From Verpa conica (lineage: Eukaryota > Ascomycota > Pezizomycetes > Pezizales > Morchellaceae), in contig JAUFSD010000023.1 in NCBI GenBank assembly GCA_033030425.1, positions 248,001 through 312,000 of the forward strand: a stretch of 64,000 bases of DNA, given 5' to 3'. The notes beneath the pieces were generated by a model. That model was not told where the DNA came from and did no database searches. It saw nothing but the letters and a program-made list of their open reading frames with translations. Position numbers and translations under genes: made by a program. Below are positions 48,382-59,734 of the stretch, piece by piece; within the stretch, counting starts at the first letter, position 1; each line of letters begins with the position of its first letter.

Positions 48382-51123
48382 TTTGGGTATCTAGGAATTG
48401 GCGATTGGGTGGAGAGACGAGCACGTGTAGGTTTAATATACGGGATAATTCTCCAAGCTCTACTGCAATATGCCCCAGGTTTCGGTACCAGGTTTAGGTG
48501 GAGACCCGGTAATTATGGCGGGGGATACTCAAATATGGTCGGGAACCGGTGTAATTACACGCGAGCGGACCGATGAGTTCAACGGCTGACTAAGCACAAC
48601 CTAAACCGCAAGAAGTGCGCGGACCCGGAGACATTGGACAGCAGCCGACTCTATCACTAATCAGCAACTACTGGGCCCGAAATGGTATCCGATAAAGGAC
48701 GGGTCAGCCTAGGGATGTTTTGGAAACTCTTTCACCGTTAGAAATTCATTAAGAGCGGGAGCATCGGGTCTTGTATCTGTATCAATCCGGGGGTTCGGTT
48801 TACAGTCATGTCTCAGATTTCTATGGATTAGCCTTTAGCCTGTTCTCAGCAGGCCAAAGGAGATGCCTGCCAGAGCATCGGGAGAGAGGTTTTGATGATT
48901 CGGGACTGTGGAATTAAGACAATCGGTTTAGTCCTACGCTAGAGTTTCTATCTAGTGACGTCACTACTATCGTCAGTTCAGCAGCCTCAGCCAATAGCAC
49001 TTGCTATCCTTAATTCAACCTCTTTCCTCTTTCTAGGTGCTACGATACACCTACAATCAACTAAACGACTGTAATATGGTACTAGATACACACCAGAGGT
49101 ATGTTTCAGAGTGCTGAGACTCGGTTAGAGCAGATCTACTCTTGGGGAAGACATGCTTCGAGTGGTCTATGTTTTATTTGCTCATGAGGAAGGTGAATCT
49201 ATCTCCAATATTCACTATCTGTAGGAACTATTGACTAAAGTTGACGTATCTAAATAGGCCTCAGGAGGTGGGTGTGCGTCTCTAGCGACCTGCTACGGGT
49301 GTCTGATCCAATGGGTAGTGATATTCAGCCTTCGGTATCCTCACAATAACTATACCCCGGATGGAAATAATACATCTCTAAGAATTTAGGGCAAATGCGA
49401 TTGACCTTTTCGAAAGAGTGTCCTCGTTGGGTTAAGAATAGTTTAGAGGTGGTGCCATGCTACTATAGCGAGGGGATAGTTCCGCGGTTTCCAATTCTAC
49501 GGAGTAGGACTCCACGCGAGAGGCCTTTGCCGGCATTACGTTGCGCATAAAACGTCCGAACCCCGCTTAAAAGTCAAACGTCAACTTTCTGGAAAAAGTT
49601 AGACTGATAACCGCGCTCTTGGCAATAATATTACCTATTGCATGGCGTAATGTATTTCAAGCTTGATGATTTCACTGTTGCGACCTACGACAGAGGCTTT
49701 GACGGCTCATCCTCAAGGAGATATTAGGAAGCCTACCCGAGAACTTCATTAGAGAAATGAAGGAGTTTTAAACTCGGAGCTACATTCTTTCTGGCTATTC
49801 AAGCGTTTCTAAGCCATACGGTTGAATTCTTGCGGGGTCCGTAACGAGATACTTCTCACAGCTTGAGTTTGTAGTAATATAGTGTAATAGAGAAGGTAGG
49901 ATATTTTATCTTTTAATTTAATCAGACCCCTATTTTAGGTACGGGATTTAGGAAATATATAAAATCTCACAAGAGTCCAACTAAATGATATCATAGGGGG
50001 TATTCCATAATGACCCCACGGCACTCGGCGGAATCGGTGAGTGATCAAGAGTTATCCCGGGTTGTAATTGCGATACTATTTTAATTAGCCTTGGGGTTTT
50101 CGGGGTGGATTTCCGGCGCAAAAAATAACAATAATTTTGGATATATTTCCGACTTGTGGGTCACTTACGCCTGTTCTACGTTGCTATACTTAGGGTACGA
50201 AAATGTTAAGCTCTCAACCTACTTCTATAGAACTATGTGTTCTATTTTTACTTCACCTACTAACAAGCTTGGTCCTGGAGGTAAGTTTTTCTCCGCATTT
50301 CTTATTCGCCGATAGGGTACTTTTGGGGAAATCAGGTTTGACATTTCTCGGGTACCGGCCTATATTCTAAAATAGCAACTATTAGTAGAATAATCTTTTT
50401 AGTTCTTAATATTTTTAGAACTGACTAGTAAAACTAGGCTTGTACTGGAAACATAATAAAGGTGGCGAAGGATCATTCTCGGCACCTAGTATACCAAACA
50501 GATCACGAGCTTGTGTCAATCTCAAGACTATGTTTCTATACTGATAATATGTGATAAAAAGTCCTACCCTGAATTATTGCAGTGAGCTTTACTACACAAA
50601 AAACTGTATCAAAGGATATTGTAGGTGTATTATGGTAGACAATCAAGAGTCATCTAACAGGGGAGGAACTGAATTTAAATTCTCGTTCTATCGATGTGGT
50701 AAGACGAAAACTTATACTAATCTACAGGTTTTAGAATCAGGTTCTATTGACGTAATATAATAAGATACGGTGCGGGGACTCCATTATAGGCTCTTAATTA
50801 TCACTTAATCGACGTAATCTTTATTTTTATACGAAACATGACCTTTTTATTCCTAAGGTCTTTGGGATTGCCTAAGGATAATGGGTCTTTGTTTTTTTCC
50901 ACGGGCACTGTCTGATGTCAGTAAAAATAGTGCGATTACATACTTATATAAACCCCCTCAATCACCCCCGAAGAGCCATCCTCTTCACCTCATCACACTT
51001 CAATCTTCTCACTCCTCCTTCTGTACATAGTCCTAAAATCATCCGGAGGAAATTTCCTCTATCGACTGTCGTTTCACTTGCTCAACATCCTTCACTCGTT
51101 TCAAATCTCAAGATAAAAGTTAT
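48382..51123. other. Gene-poor region
   Basis: About 2.7 kb of AT-rich DNA without a supported gene. Frames at 50091-50315 and 50551-50760 are short and unlike any family I know. Confidence 0.55.
50945..50952 (+). promoter_or_regulatory. TATA box of the Gly/Asn-rich secreted protein gene
   Basis: TATATAAA precedes a C/T-rich leader and lies 252 bp before the ATG, or about 190 bp once the leader intron is removed. Confidence 0.5.
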
Positions 51124-51182
51124 GTAAGTCTATATTCATTCTACTTTCTTTATGCACCTTGACTTTTACTAACTTGTGATAG
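51124..51182 (+). other. Probable 5' UTR intron
   Basis: GTAAGT, a TACTAAC branch site and a TGATAG acceptor form a 59-nt intron just before the ATG at 51197. The coding intron of the same gene ends in nearly the same string (CTAACAGTGATAG), which supports it. Confidence 0.6.
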
Positions 51183-51196
51183 AAAAAAGTAACAAA

Positions 51197-53055
51197 ATGC
51201 ATATGCACATTCCTCACAGCTTGGTGGTCCTCGTCGTTTCCCTTGGCATTTTCGCCCAAGGAAAGCCGACAGTGCCTCAGATTGGGTGCACCGAGAGGAT
51301 CGAAGTCCCTGTTGAAGTTGTCAGGACTTGCCCTCAGCCGGAGGTTATCAGCATTAAGACGGTCTATAGGACTGTCAAGGAGATTGTTCCTGACTGTGAC
51401 TGCACCGACGACTTCACAGACTTTGCCAACGTCCAGCTCATCGCCGATACCGCCTGTAGGAACGGACTCGTATTCTCTCCTGACCTCAAGACCAGGAAGC
51501 GGGGAATTTTTGAGCGTGCTCCGGCTTGTCAGAGTTTCTCAATTGTTGAGTATCCTCAAGCTCTAGGAAAACGTGATGGATCTGGTAGTCTTTCGGATCT
51601 TATTCACTCTAAGTTTGACTCCTACAGCCAGACCTTTAAACACAGCTTAGACCAGAATATCAATAACAATGACAACGACAATGTGCAAGACACCAATGTA
51701 GCTGGAGGTGGTGTCTATAAGCGCGACCCTCAATTCGGCTTCGGTGGCTACGGTGGCTACGGTGGTTGGGGCGGTTGTGGTCGCTGGGGCGGCTGCGGCG
51801 GCGATGACGGTTCCTTCGATAACAATGGAAATCAGAACATCAACCAGAATGTCAATGCTAACCAGGGTTTGATGGCCAACCTTGGTAAGTTCGATGGCTT
51901 CTTCGGCGAAGGGCACGGAGGTTCCCATGGTGGCCATGGCGGCCATGGCGGCTATGATGAAGATGATGAAGGTCATGGTGAAGGTCATGGTGAACGTGGG
52001 GCTTTCGGCTTGAGTGGTCTCGGTTTTGGCAACAATGAAAACACTGACTTTAATGTCAACAACAATGTTGCTTTTGAAGATGATGGTTTCTTCAAAAACA
52101 AGAGGAGCCTTCGTAGGAGACATTTTGGACTTGGGGGCGGATTTGGAGACGGTGATTTCGACAACAGCGACAACCAGAATATCAACCAGAACATCAACAA
52201 TAACCAGAACCTGAACGCAGACTTCTTCAATGGTGTCTTCGGTGGTGGTGGTGATGGTCCTGACGATATTATTGGGATTGTTCCGTTCTTCCCTGCCTAC
52301 CCTGGCTTCGTTGGCGATTGTGGCTTTGGAGGCTGCGGCGGCGGCTTTGGAGGGTTTGGAGGGTTTGGGGGTTTTGGGGGGTTTGGAGGCTGTGGAGGCT
52401 TTGGTGACTGTGGCGGCCCCGACATCGAGAAGGCATCAATGAACGAGAACTTCAACGCTAACCCTAATATCAATGCCGAGAGCTTTGGAGATGGATTCGG
52501 GGGCCCGTTCGGTGACCGCGGGTTTCACAAGATTAAGCGCAGCGCTTGCGCTTCTGGGGGATGTGGTGAAACTTTCGAGTCAACCTCCACTAACGGAAAC
52601 GTGAACTACAACTCGGTATATAGCCAGGTCATTCTTCTCTTGTTTTAAACTAACAGTGATAGAACATCAACCATAATGTGAACTCCGGCGAAGAGGTTGC
52701 CCAATACAAGACGATCGTTGAGAGCGTCCCCTATGTCGAAACTGTTCCAGTTGTTGAAACTGTCTACAAGCCTACCGTCGAATATGAGACGGTTCAATAC
52801 GTCGAGACCGTCCCTGTCGTCGAACAGGCCTATGAGACTATCCGTGTTGTTGAGCAAGTCAAGCCTACACCTACACCTACACCTATCCTAGCATGTGTGG
52901 TTCCCCCTTGTGCGCCGACAGTCGTTCCGGCTAAGCCTGCAGTGATCGCTGTCGAAATTCAACCGGTCATTGAGTATGCAGCTGTCTTCTATGAGGCGCC
53001 TGGTTGTGGTGTTCCCAACTACCCATCATACTCTTATGGGTCCTGCCCCAACTAA
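51197..53055 (+). CDS. Secreted Gly/Asn-rich protein with Kex2-type cleavage sites
   Basis: Exons 51197-52615 and 52663-53055 give 603 aa. The 47-nt intron runs GTATAT to GTGATAG. A signal peptide (HSLVVLVVSLGIFAQG) opens the protein. Dibasic Lys-Arg sites recur, at RKR-GIFER, GKR-DGSG, YKR-DPQF, NKR-SLRRR and IKR-SACA. Between them lie Gly/Phe-rich stretches, each next to an Asn-rich core of the form NQNINQN(V/I)N. The second exon encodes a Val/Glu/Tyr repeat built on VETVPVVE, echoing EVPVEVV near the N-terminus. The layout resembles fungal Kex2-processed repeat proteins, whose peptides can be hydrophobin-like repellents or signals, but the segments here are imperfect repeats. An intact-protein wall role is the alternative. 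Retention of the intron would end the protein early with a VILLLF tail. Confidence 0.85.
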
Positions 53056-53354
53056 GATAGTAGTTAAAGGGGATATATGTCAATTACTCTGCTGACAGTT
53101 TTTGATATACTGTTGCATTTCTGTATAGTTCTTTGTTATTTTCTTTATGATATTGGACTATGCTTTGTGTAACTACACATTTATCAACGTGATATTATTT
53201 CATTTGTCACTTTTATTTTGTTATGGCGGAACATAAGAATAGAATAGAAATTGATAAAACCGCACATCTAATACTCATAAACCTTGCCGCCTTGTTATTT
53301 TAATATTTCTTCCATCGGATATGATAGTCATGGATCATCACTCGACTGTTGTTT

Positions 53355-53416
53355 TTATTGGAGTAGGGAATGAATGAATGAATTTATCATAAGTACATGC
53401 TTATTGGAGTAGGGAA
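53355..53416 (-). mobile_element. Micro-insertion copy 3 with 16-bp target duplication
   Basis: A 30-bp insert (53371-53400) lies between two identical copies of TTATTGGAGTAGGGAA (53355-53370 and 53401-53416). Read on the minus strand the insert is GCATGTACTTATGATAAATT followed by CATTCATTCA, the same as copy 2 over 29 bases. The tandem TTCA tail is at the 3' side in that orientation. Confidence 0.8.
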
Positions 53417-54346
53417 ATGTAGTGTAGAGAACGTTCACTTGATTGATACTTTAAAAAGTACTCTCTCAGCCTCACTCTATATATACTAATCGTTACAAAG
53501 TGTCTTGGACTCTCTTATATCCATACCTACATAGTACATCATTAGAGGGGATACCTTAATAGTTTTGATAAAGGTGACGCTTTCAAGGGTCATTTAGCCT
53601 GACATGAGAGGTTGAGGGACATTGAAGGGGTATATAGACATGTACGCTCCTTAAGGGATATCTAAGTGCGTGGGCGCTATTCACTCAGGTACCATCCATG
53701 TGAAGAGTTATTATCAACAACACCGCTCGACTCCAATAGCAACCTCTTACCCCACACCCTACTCCACCCATGTTTATTCCCTACTCCGATAATCCTTCAT
53801 AACAGCAGTATTATATAGTAATCTCAATATGAGAAAGAGTACCGTCTGGCTGACTGGGTACAGGGATACGAAGCAACGGCTCCGGCGGGCCGGGGTGGGT
53901 GGTAAGTCTCCGGAAATGCTCGCCGCAAGCCACTTGGAGTTGAAACAAGCATAATTCGACCTCAAGTATCCCGTTCAGGTATGTGTTTCAACAACTCAAG
54001 TTCAGTTCTCAAATTCTATTGGTCCAGTCACGTAGTGTGGCTTTCTTGGCTCTCGGTTCTTGGGTTAACGGCTGCAGATCTTTAGGTACCAAGAAATGTA
54101 GCATTGGGGTTTGTCGGGAGGTTCTAACTACATTCCGTGACGGGTGTGGTGGGGGTATATATTCTCATAGGGTATCATGAAGGTTCTCGGATCACTGAGC
54201 GTAGAGAACCCGCGAGCTCGTAGTGGCTTTGGGGGGTTTCTGATAAATATCTCTATCACTAGGTACTTGGAATATTTTGGGGTCCCTCGTCCGGAGATGA
54301 GAGATGGGGTATCCGGCTGTGTCCTTTCGGCCGACGAAGAGAAAGG

Positions 54347-54353
54347 TATAAAA
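54347..54353 (+). promoter_or_regulatory. TATA box of the AA9 gene
   Basis: TATAAAA lies 48 bp upstream of the AA9 start codon. Confidence 0.6.
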
Positions 54354-54400
54354 TACTCATCTTCTGTCTCGTTTCCTTATTACTGCTCTTCACCGCGAAA

Positions 54401-55375
54401 ATGCTTCCTACTGCGATCTTGTCTTCGCTTCTTCTTTTGGCTCCAGGTGTCTTGGGGCATGGATACCTTCAAAGCATTATCGTTGATGGTGTGTCATACC
54501 CTGGATGGGCTCCATTTACGGATCCGTTCACCACTCCTACGCCAGTGAGGTATACGAGGAGGATTCAAGATAATGGACCTGTTCCAGTATGTTTAACTTC
54601 TCTCGCTTATAATTCGGATTAGACACTCACCGTATCTAGGACTTTACATCTGCAGATATCACATGCAATGTCGGTGGTAATATCCCTATCACTAACAATA
54701 TTCCAGTCAAAGCTGGTTCTCAAGTGTAGGTTTCCTTCTTTGCTTTTTTATACTTCTTATCTCAAAACTAACTTTATCATAGTAAATTCCAGTGGGACCA
54801 ATGGGGCTCTTCTCACTCTGGCCCGGTTATGACCTACGTTGCTAAATGCCCGAGTGGGTGCGCAAACTTCAAAGGTGACTCCGGTGCCGTCTGGGTCAAG
54901 ATCGACCAATGGGGTTATAAGCCGGAAGAGACTCCACCCTGGGGATCCGATAAGCTTGCGTCTCTGGGAGCGAGCTGGACAGTTACTATTCCTGCGAGTT
55001 TGAGTAATGGGGAGTATTTACTTCGTCACGAGATTTTGGGCTTGCATGTTGCGGGGACTCTTATGGGAGCTCAATTCTACCCGTGAGTCGTATAGACACA
55101 CTACGATTTTCTGTTTAGTTGCTTGTTACTGATGGACTATCGTAGGAGCTGCGCTCAGATTACAGTTACCGGAGGTGGGAGTGCTAATCCCACTGGTGTT
55201 GCGCTTCCGGGCGCGTACCAACCAACTGATCCTGGTGTGAGTATCCTTTATTTCAATATACTACTGCTAGTATGAACTGACGATGGCCGCTGTATAGATC
55301 TTGGTCGAGCTTTGGCGTATCACTACTTCCAGCCCGAGCTATACTCCTCCTGGAGGGGCTGTCTGGACTGGTTAG
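54401..55375 (+). CDS. AA9 lytic polysaccharide monooxygenase (LPMO)
   Basis: Five exons (54401-54586, 54640-54725, 54783-55082, 55146-55236, 55298-55375) encode 246 aa. A 19-residue signal peptide ending GVLG exposes His20 ([11 protein letters not shown]) as the mature N-terminus, the first ligand of the copper histidine brace. The second is His102 in [16 protein letters not shown]. The axial Tyr190 lies in GAQFYPSCAQI, completed across intron 3. The C-terminus [12 protein letters not shown] is typical of AA9, and no carbohydrate-binding module is attached. AA9 enzymes oxidatively cleave cellulose or hemicellulose outside the cell with a copper centre and a peroxide or reductant partner. A CreA-like site about 250 bp upstream would fit carbon-catabolite control but is a low-information motif. 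Confidence 0.96.
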
Positions 55376-56515
55376 GCTTGCGTAGCCGAGCTGCGGCCGT
55401 TGTTTCAAGACATTGGGGATAGTGCAGCGAGATACCCTTAAGAAGATACAAGCCTTGAGGTTGAAAGAACAATAAATCTGTTTTTGGAAATTAAAATGTC
55501 TGTGCGTATACTTTAAAACAAACCATGTAATGGCTGCGGCGATGCAGTTACTTGCTTTTTCAGCCCTTAAAACATACCCACAACGCTCCTGCCATCATGG
55601 CATGCCATTTGTGGATTCTCCTCCCACACTTATAACGGCGAATATTCCAAATGTCTATTTATTTGCCAAGGATTGCGTGCTGCTTCGATTCGGGTCTAAT
55701 CTTGGTCGTGGTTGAAGCTGACCTTCGCTCGTATTGAAAGCGCTTCACTTGCAGAACTTCAGATTGAAAAACTATGCTAGCTGCTAGAAATACCCCCGTA
55801 ATAAAATCTAGAAAGTGATACCATTTCCCGTATACGGGCTTTAACTTAGGATTAACCTTGATTAAGATAAAGAAACCCTGGTCTCGGTTCCTGAAACACA
55901 ATCGGAGAGGCCGTTCTAGTCAGGGGCTGGCTACTAGCGCGGTACCGGGGGTCGACGTCGCGATATATCTTCCGGGAGTCTGCTTAGCCAGTCTGTCTTT
56001 TGCGATGGAGGCTGAATAGTGACTTTCTAGTCAGAAATAGCACTTGAGATTAATACAAAAGAGTGCGCAATTTCATCTTTAATTTCTCTAAGAAGCTACA
56101 TGTAGCGTTTGGTATCTCCAGGGCTATGTCGACAGACCCCCGGCTGTTGACTTGAAAAGAAGCTTGTGTTACCACATCGTGTTGCTGTGCAACGCTTAAC
56201 CACTGGGATTGGTTTGACTCAAGCTTTGTACCACCCGGTTGGTTACTGTGCCCCTTTGACTTGATTCGGATTTGCTTGCTTTTGGGTGAAATGATATACT
56301 GCCACTCGCTGTCTCCCTTTTATCCTCCTTCTTTTTCTTCTATCTTCCTTCCTTCACTTGTTCAGTACACTCCTTTATTTTCTTCTTGGTGCGGTTGCCG
56401 GCCCCCAGGTTGCTGCTTTTTCGGTCATTGATCTTCCGTAGGGGACGCGGGTTTACTTTCACAGCTACTTTATACATTCATTTATAATTTATCTCATCAC
56501 ACAACAGACAAAACA
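55376..56515. other. Intergenic with CTACATGTAG; pyrimidine-rich promoter
   Basis: No gene is supported. A palindrome copy lies at 56096-56105. A CT-rich tract (56310-56370) and a T/A-rich leader precede the aspartic-protease-like gene. Confidence 0.6.
56096..56105. repeat. CTACATGTAG palindrome
   Basis: A perfect copy, extended to GCTACATGTAGC (12 bp), 410 bp upstream of the aspartic-protease-like start. Confidence 0.8.
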
Positions 56516-58633
56516 ATGTCTCTACGCTCTCTTTTCCTCGCCGCCATGGTCGCCACGGCTGCTGGGCAGTCTTCGCGTAAAAAGGCAGTCGTCATGCCAT
56601 TCGGCCTCGAGTATGGAGAACACGCCTTCGGTGCCTGGTTCGGCATTCCCGTCACTGTTGGCGGTCAGACATTCGATCTTGCAATCTCTACCTCACTGTC
56701 CCAATCTTGGGTACCTGGGAAGGAACTATGCGCTACAGAAACCAACACGACTGCTTGTACACTGAGCGTCGGGGGTGTCTTCGACTCGAGCAAGTCGAGT
56801 TCATGGAAAGCCGATGCATCTCAAACGGAGGTTAAGATTAGTGATGAATTGTTGAAGGGTTTTTATAACAGCAGCATTGCAACAGAATTGGAAGTGGGGA
56901 ACGATAAGAAACTTCTTAGTATGGAGGGGGTTGGATATGTGGGCACAGATACAGTCACACTTAAATCTGATACTGGGAGTTTTAAGATGGACACTCAGGC
57001 GATTGGTGTTATAAAAGAAGGGGATAAGGCGAATATGGCGAACGGATATCTCTCGCTACAGCAGATGGCGTTGTCGTTGTACGCAAACGACTTTACCCCA
57101 TCACCAACGTTCCACCTCTTTCAGGGATTGGCGGCATATACCAATGATACTGAATTATATCTCGACAGCCAGGGAGCCTATGACTGGGGGCGATATCTTC
57201 TAATCTTTGGGGGCTACGATAGTGCCGTATTGAATCTGAACACGACGCAGCAATACCCATTGATCGAAACCCAATTCACCGCAACCTCCTCTAGTACTGC
57301 AGCAGCCTCAACAGCAACAGACGCACCGCTTCCTGCACCAGAGGGTGTGAGCTATGGAATGCAAGTCATGGTCGAAGACATTGTCTACCGCTGGAGCGAG
57401 GGTGGGAAAAGCGATAATAGTTTACTACCACAATCTCACCTTGCCATCATCGACTCATCAACCCCGTGGATCTGGCTCCCTAAATCAATCCACGATTCCT
57501 TGATTTCAATTACCGGTGCAGTATGGAACGACACCTATAGCTCCTACATAATTCCATACTGCGGTTATGGCTCCTGCGACGACGCCCAATGGCGTGCCAT
57601 GGGTGCCATTCTCGATTTTAAGTTCGAGTCTATGGACGGCGATAAGCTGAGTTTAACATTTGGCGACTACATGATGGTGAAATATCTTCCTCAAATCGAC
57701 TCCACGGTCTATATGGTCCCTGTCAAGTCGCTCCCCGAAGATGCGCCGATTATACTCGGAAGGCCTTTCTTGGCAGGGATTCACCTATGGGTGGATTACG
57801 CAGAGTTGTATTGGGGCATGGCACAGGGGAATATTACGGAGCAGAGCAAATTGCCGAGTGCTGTTATTGCGTGGGATAGAAACGATCATGCGCCTATTAC
57901 AAATTCGAGTATCCTTGTGCAGAGACTGGAAGTGGCGAATGGGACTACGGGTTCTTCATCCTCATCGAACAGTGGGGGAGCTGGGGATTCGGGTACGGAG
58001 AGTAAGGGGTTGGGGATTGGTATAATTGCGGGAATTGCAGGAGGCACTGCGGTTTTGGTGGGCGCGTTAGCTATTGGTTGTTGCGTATATCGTCGCAAGA
58101 GAAGAAGCGCCGCAAAAAACGACAGGCCAGAGAGCTCCCATGAACTACACTCAACCAGCGCCCCCGGGGTCTCAGAGCTCTCTCACGATGGGCAACTGAG
58201 ACCATATGAGCTTCCGCAAAACCAGAGCCAATTCAGCAAACCCCACGAGCTTCCACCCAACCAGAGCTCATACTACAAACCTCATGAGCTCCCACCAAAC
58301 CAGAGTTCGTACTACAAGCCTCACGAACTCCCGCAAAGTCCCAGTCACTTTCCCCAAGCGGAACTCCCTAGTAATAACGCATACTATAAACCACCACACG
58401 CTGGCCAATACCAAGTACCGCCGCCGCCACCAGGACTACCGCCGCCACCAGGACTACCGCCGCAACAAGGTTACTATAGCCCTGTCACCCCCCCTGCTCA
58501 AGCATACCAGTTTCCACCCCCGCAACAGGTGACATATCCGCCACCTCCAATATATGACATGAGCCAAGGGGGGCCAGGTGGACCAGTTTATTATGAGATG
58601 GATGGAGGAACAAGAGGCCATCAGATGCGATAA
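56516..58633 (+). CDS. Membrane-anchored aspartic-protease-like (A1 fold) protein, probably inactive
   Basis: A single exon encodes 705 aa. After a signal peptide (residues 1-17) comes a pepsin-like double domain to about residue 460. At the first catalytic loop the sequence is ISTSLSQSWV (57-66), so Ser58 sits where DTGSSxxW would place the Asp. The second loop is IIDSSTPWIWLP, keeping Asp313 but with Ser-Ser for Thr-Gly. One Asp is missing, so proteolysis is unlikely. A Ser/Gly-rich linker leads to a membrane segment (about 499-526) ending CCVYRRKRR. The cytosolic tail of about 180 residues has several (P/K)HELPPNQSSYYK repeats and poly-Pro blocks able to bind SH3 or WW domains. The layout suggests a receptor- or sensor-like protein; that is inference. 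Confidence 0.88.
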   Translation: MSLRSLFLAAMVATAAGQSSRKKAVVMPFGLEYGEHAFGAWFGIPVTVGGQTFDLAISTSLSQSWVPGKELCATETNTTACTLSVGGVFDSSKSSSWKADASQTEVKISDELLKGFYNSSIATELEVGNDKKLLSMEGVGYVGTDTVTLKSDTGSFKMDTQAIGVIKEGDKANMANGYLSLQQMALSLYANDFTPSPTFHLFQGLAAYTNDTELYLDSQGAYDWGRYLLIFGGYDSAVLNLNTTQQYPLIETQFTATSSSTAAASTATDAPLPAPEGVSYGMQVMVEDIVYRWSEGGKSDNSLLPQSHLAIIDSSTPWIWLPKSIHDSLISITGAVWNDTYSSYIIPYCGYGSCDDAQWRAMGAILDFKFESMDGDKLSLTFGDYMMVKYLPQIDSTVYMVPVKSLPEDAPIILGRPFLAGIHLWVDYAELYWGMAQGNITEQSKLPSAVIAWDRNDHAPITNSSILVQRLEVANGTTGSSSSSNSGGAGDSGTESKGLGIGIIAGIAGGTAVLVGALAIGCCVYRRKRRSAAKNDRPESSHELHSTSAPGVSELSHDGQLRPYELPQNQSQFSKPHELPPNQSSYYKPHELPPNQSSYYKPHELPQSPSHFPQAELPSNNAYYKPPHAGQYQVPPPPPGLPPPPGLPPQQGYYSPVTPPAQAYQFPPPQQVTYPPPPIYDMSQGGPGGPVYYEMDGGTRGHQMR

Positions 58634-59734
58634 GGGGCATATAGGTTTTTTAAAACTTATTTTTACGTATTTTAACATGATTTTTTCTATATTATTCTTG
58701 GAACTATTTGTATTTCATATTTTATAATGGGCTTTGATGATTGAATTGAGGCTTAAGTTTGAAGTCATTTGGTGTTTGTATATAAAATGATTACTCAGAC
58801 TATTGTGGTCGGCCGGTCTGTCAGACAAGTGGGGTTAAATCAATTAATCCATTCCTCATATCTAAGTGTTTTCTTTTTTTCTTTTGAAGGCTGAAGGGCA
58901 TTTTTATTAGACCTATCTGAGTAGAGTTTTGATAATTTACCGCTACCACCACCGCCACTTTGATTCAGATTATGATAGGAAACCCGACCAGTAAGGATTG
59001 TAAATAGGATTCTTCCTTCCTATATCTGTATTATCAGCTACAAAGTTGTTCTCCATGTCTCATTTTTATAGGCAACTGCCATATTGATTTGTTTACTCGC
59101 CCTAGGCTTGTATAGAAGCCCGACTGTTATATTTATTGGCTATCTTACACCTGAAGAATGCAGTTTGATTCTCCAAAGATTATTTGACGCTCGTCTCATC
59201 TGCTGCCATTTATTCAATTTACAAACCTTCATAGAAAGTCACTCGGTATATATAGCCTAGCTATTATTACATGAGACCAAGGAATAGAATATGCTGCTTA
59301 GAATTTAATTGCTCAAATGTTTGATGAAGGAATCTATTTTAGAATTCCATTCGCCTAGATGAGGAAGAATCTCCCCCTCTCCCTTTTTTGTCTTTCCCAC
59401 TTCCTTAGTGCAAAGTTTATTCCAAACCCTATACCTTGGGGTCTCATATATAACAAATCCTCATGAACTCGTCACTTAATAATCCCCTATATAGGCCCTT
59501 TAGTGCATTCTATATATACCCTTGAATGTACTTTCTCCTCGGAAGTCTTTTCCTAGCTTATTGGAGCTTTGACCGTTCCTCGGCATCATGTCTATGATGC
59601 ATTCTCTATGATGCATTCTCACTAGAAAGCACGCTACCTCTTTAGGAAGCTTCCCCCCAACAGTTAGATACCAAGAACGCCGATCCTATTTGGAACCACA
59701 ATACAACAAGTAGGATAACAGTCTGGTAGATAAC
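58634..59734. other. Intergenic
   Basis: AT-rich spacer with no supported gene. A 14-bp direct duplication TCTATGATGCATTC occurs at 59591-59618. Confidence 0.6.

Larger units (their letters stand above)
53056..54400. other. Intergenic with micro-insertion copy 3 and AA9 promoter
   Basis: No gene is supported. It contains the micro-insertion at 53355-53416 and, near the AA9 gene, a GTGGGG site (54149-54154) matching the loose CreA consensus SYGGRG and a TATA box (54347-54353). Confidence 0.55.

Noticed and set aside
51647..52123. 158-codon minus-strand open frame
   Set aside because: Shadow of the Gly/Asn-rich secreted protein gene; low-complexity Thr/Ala/Ile composition.
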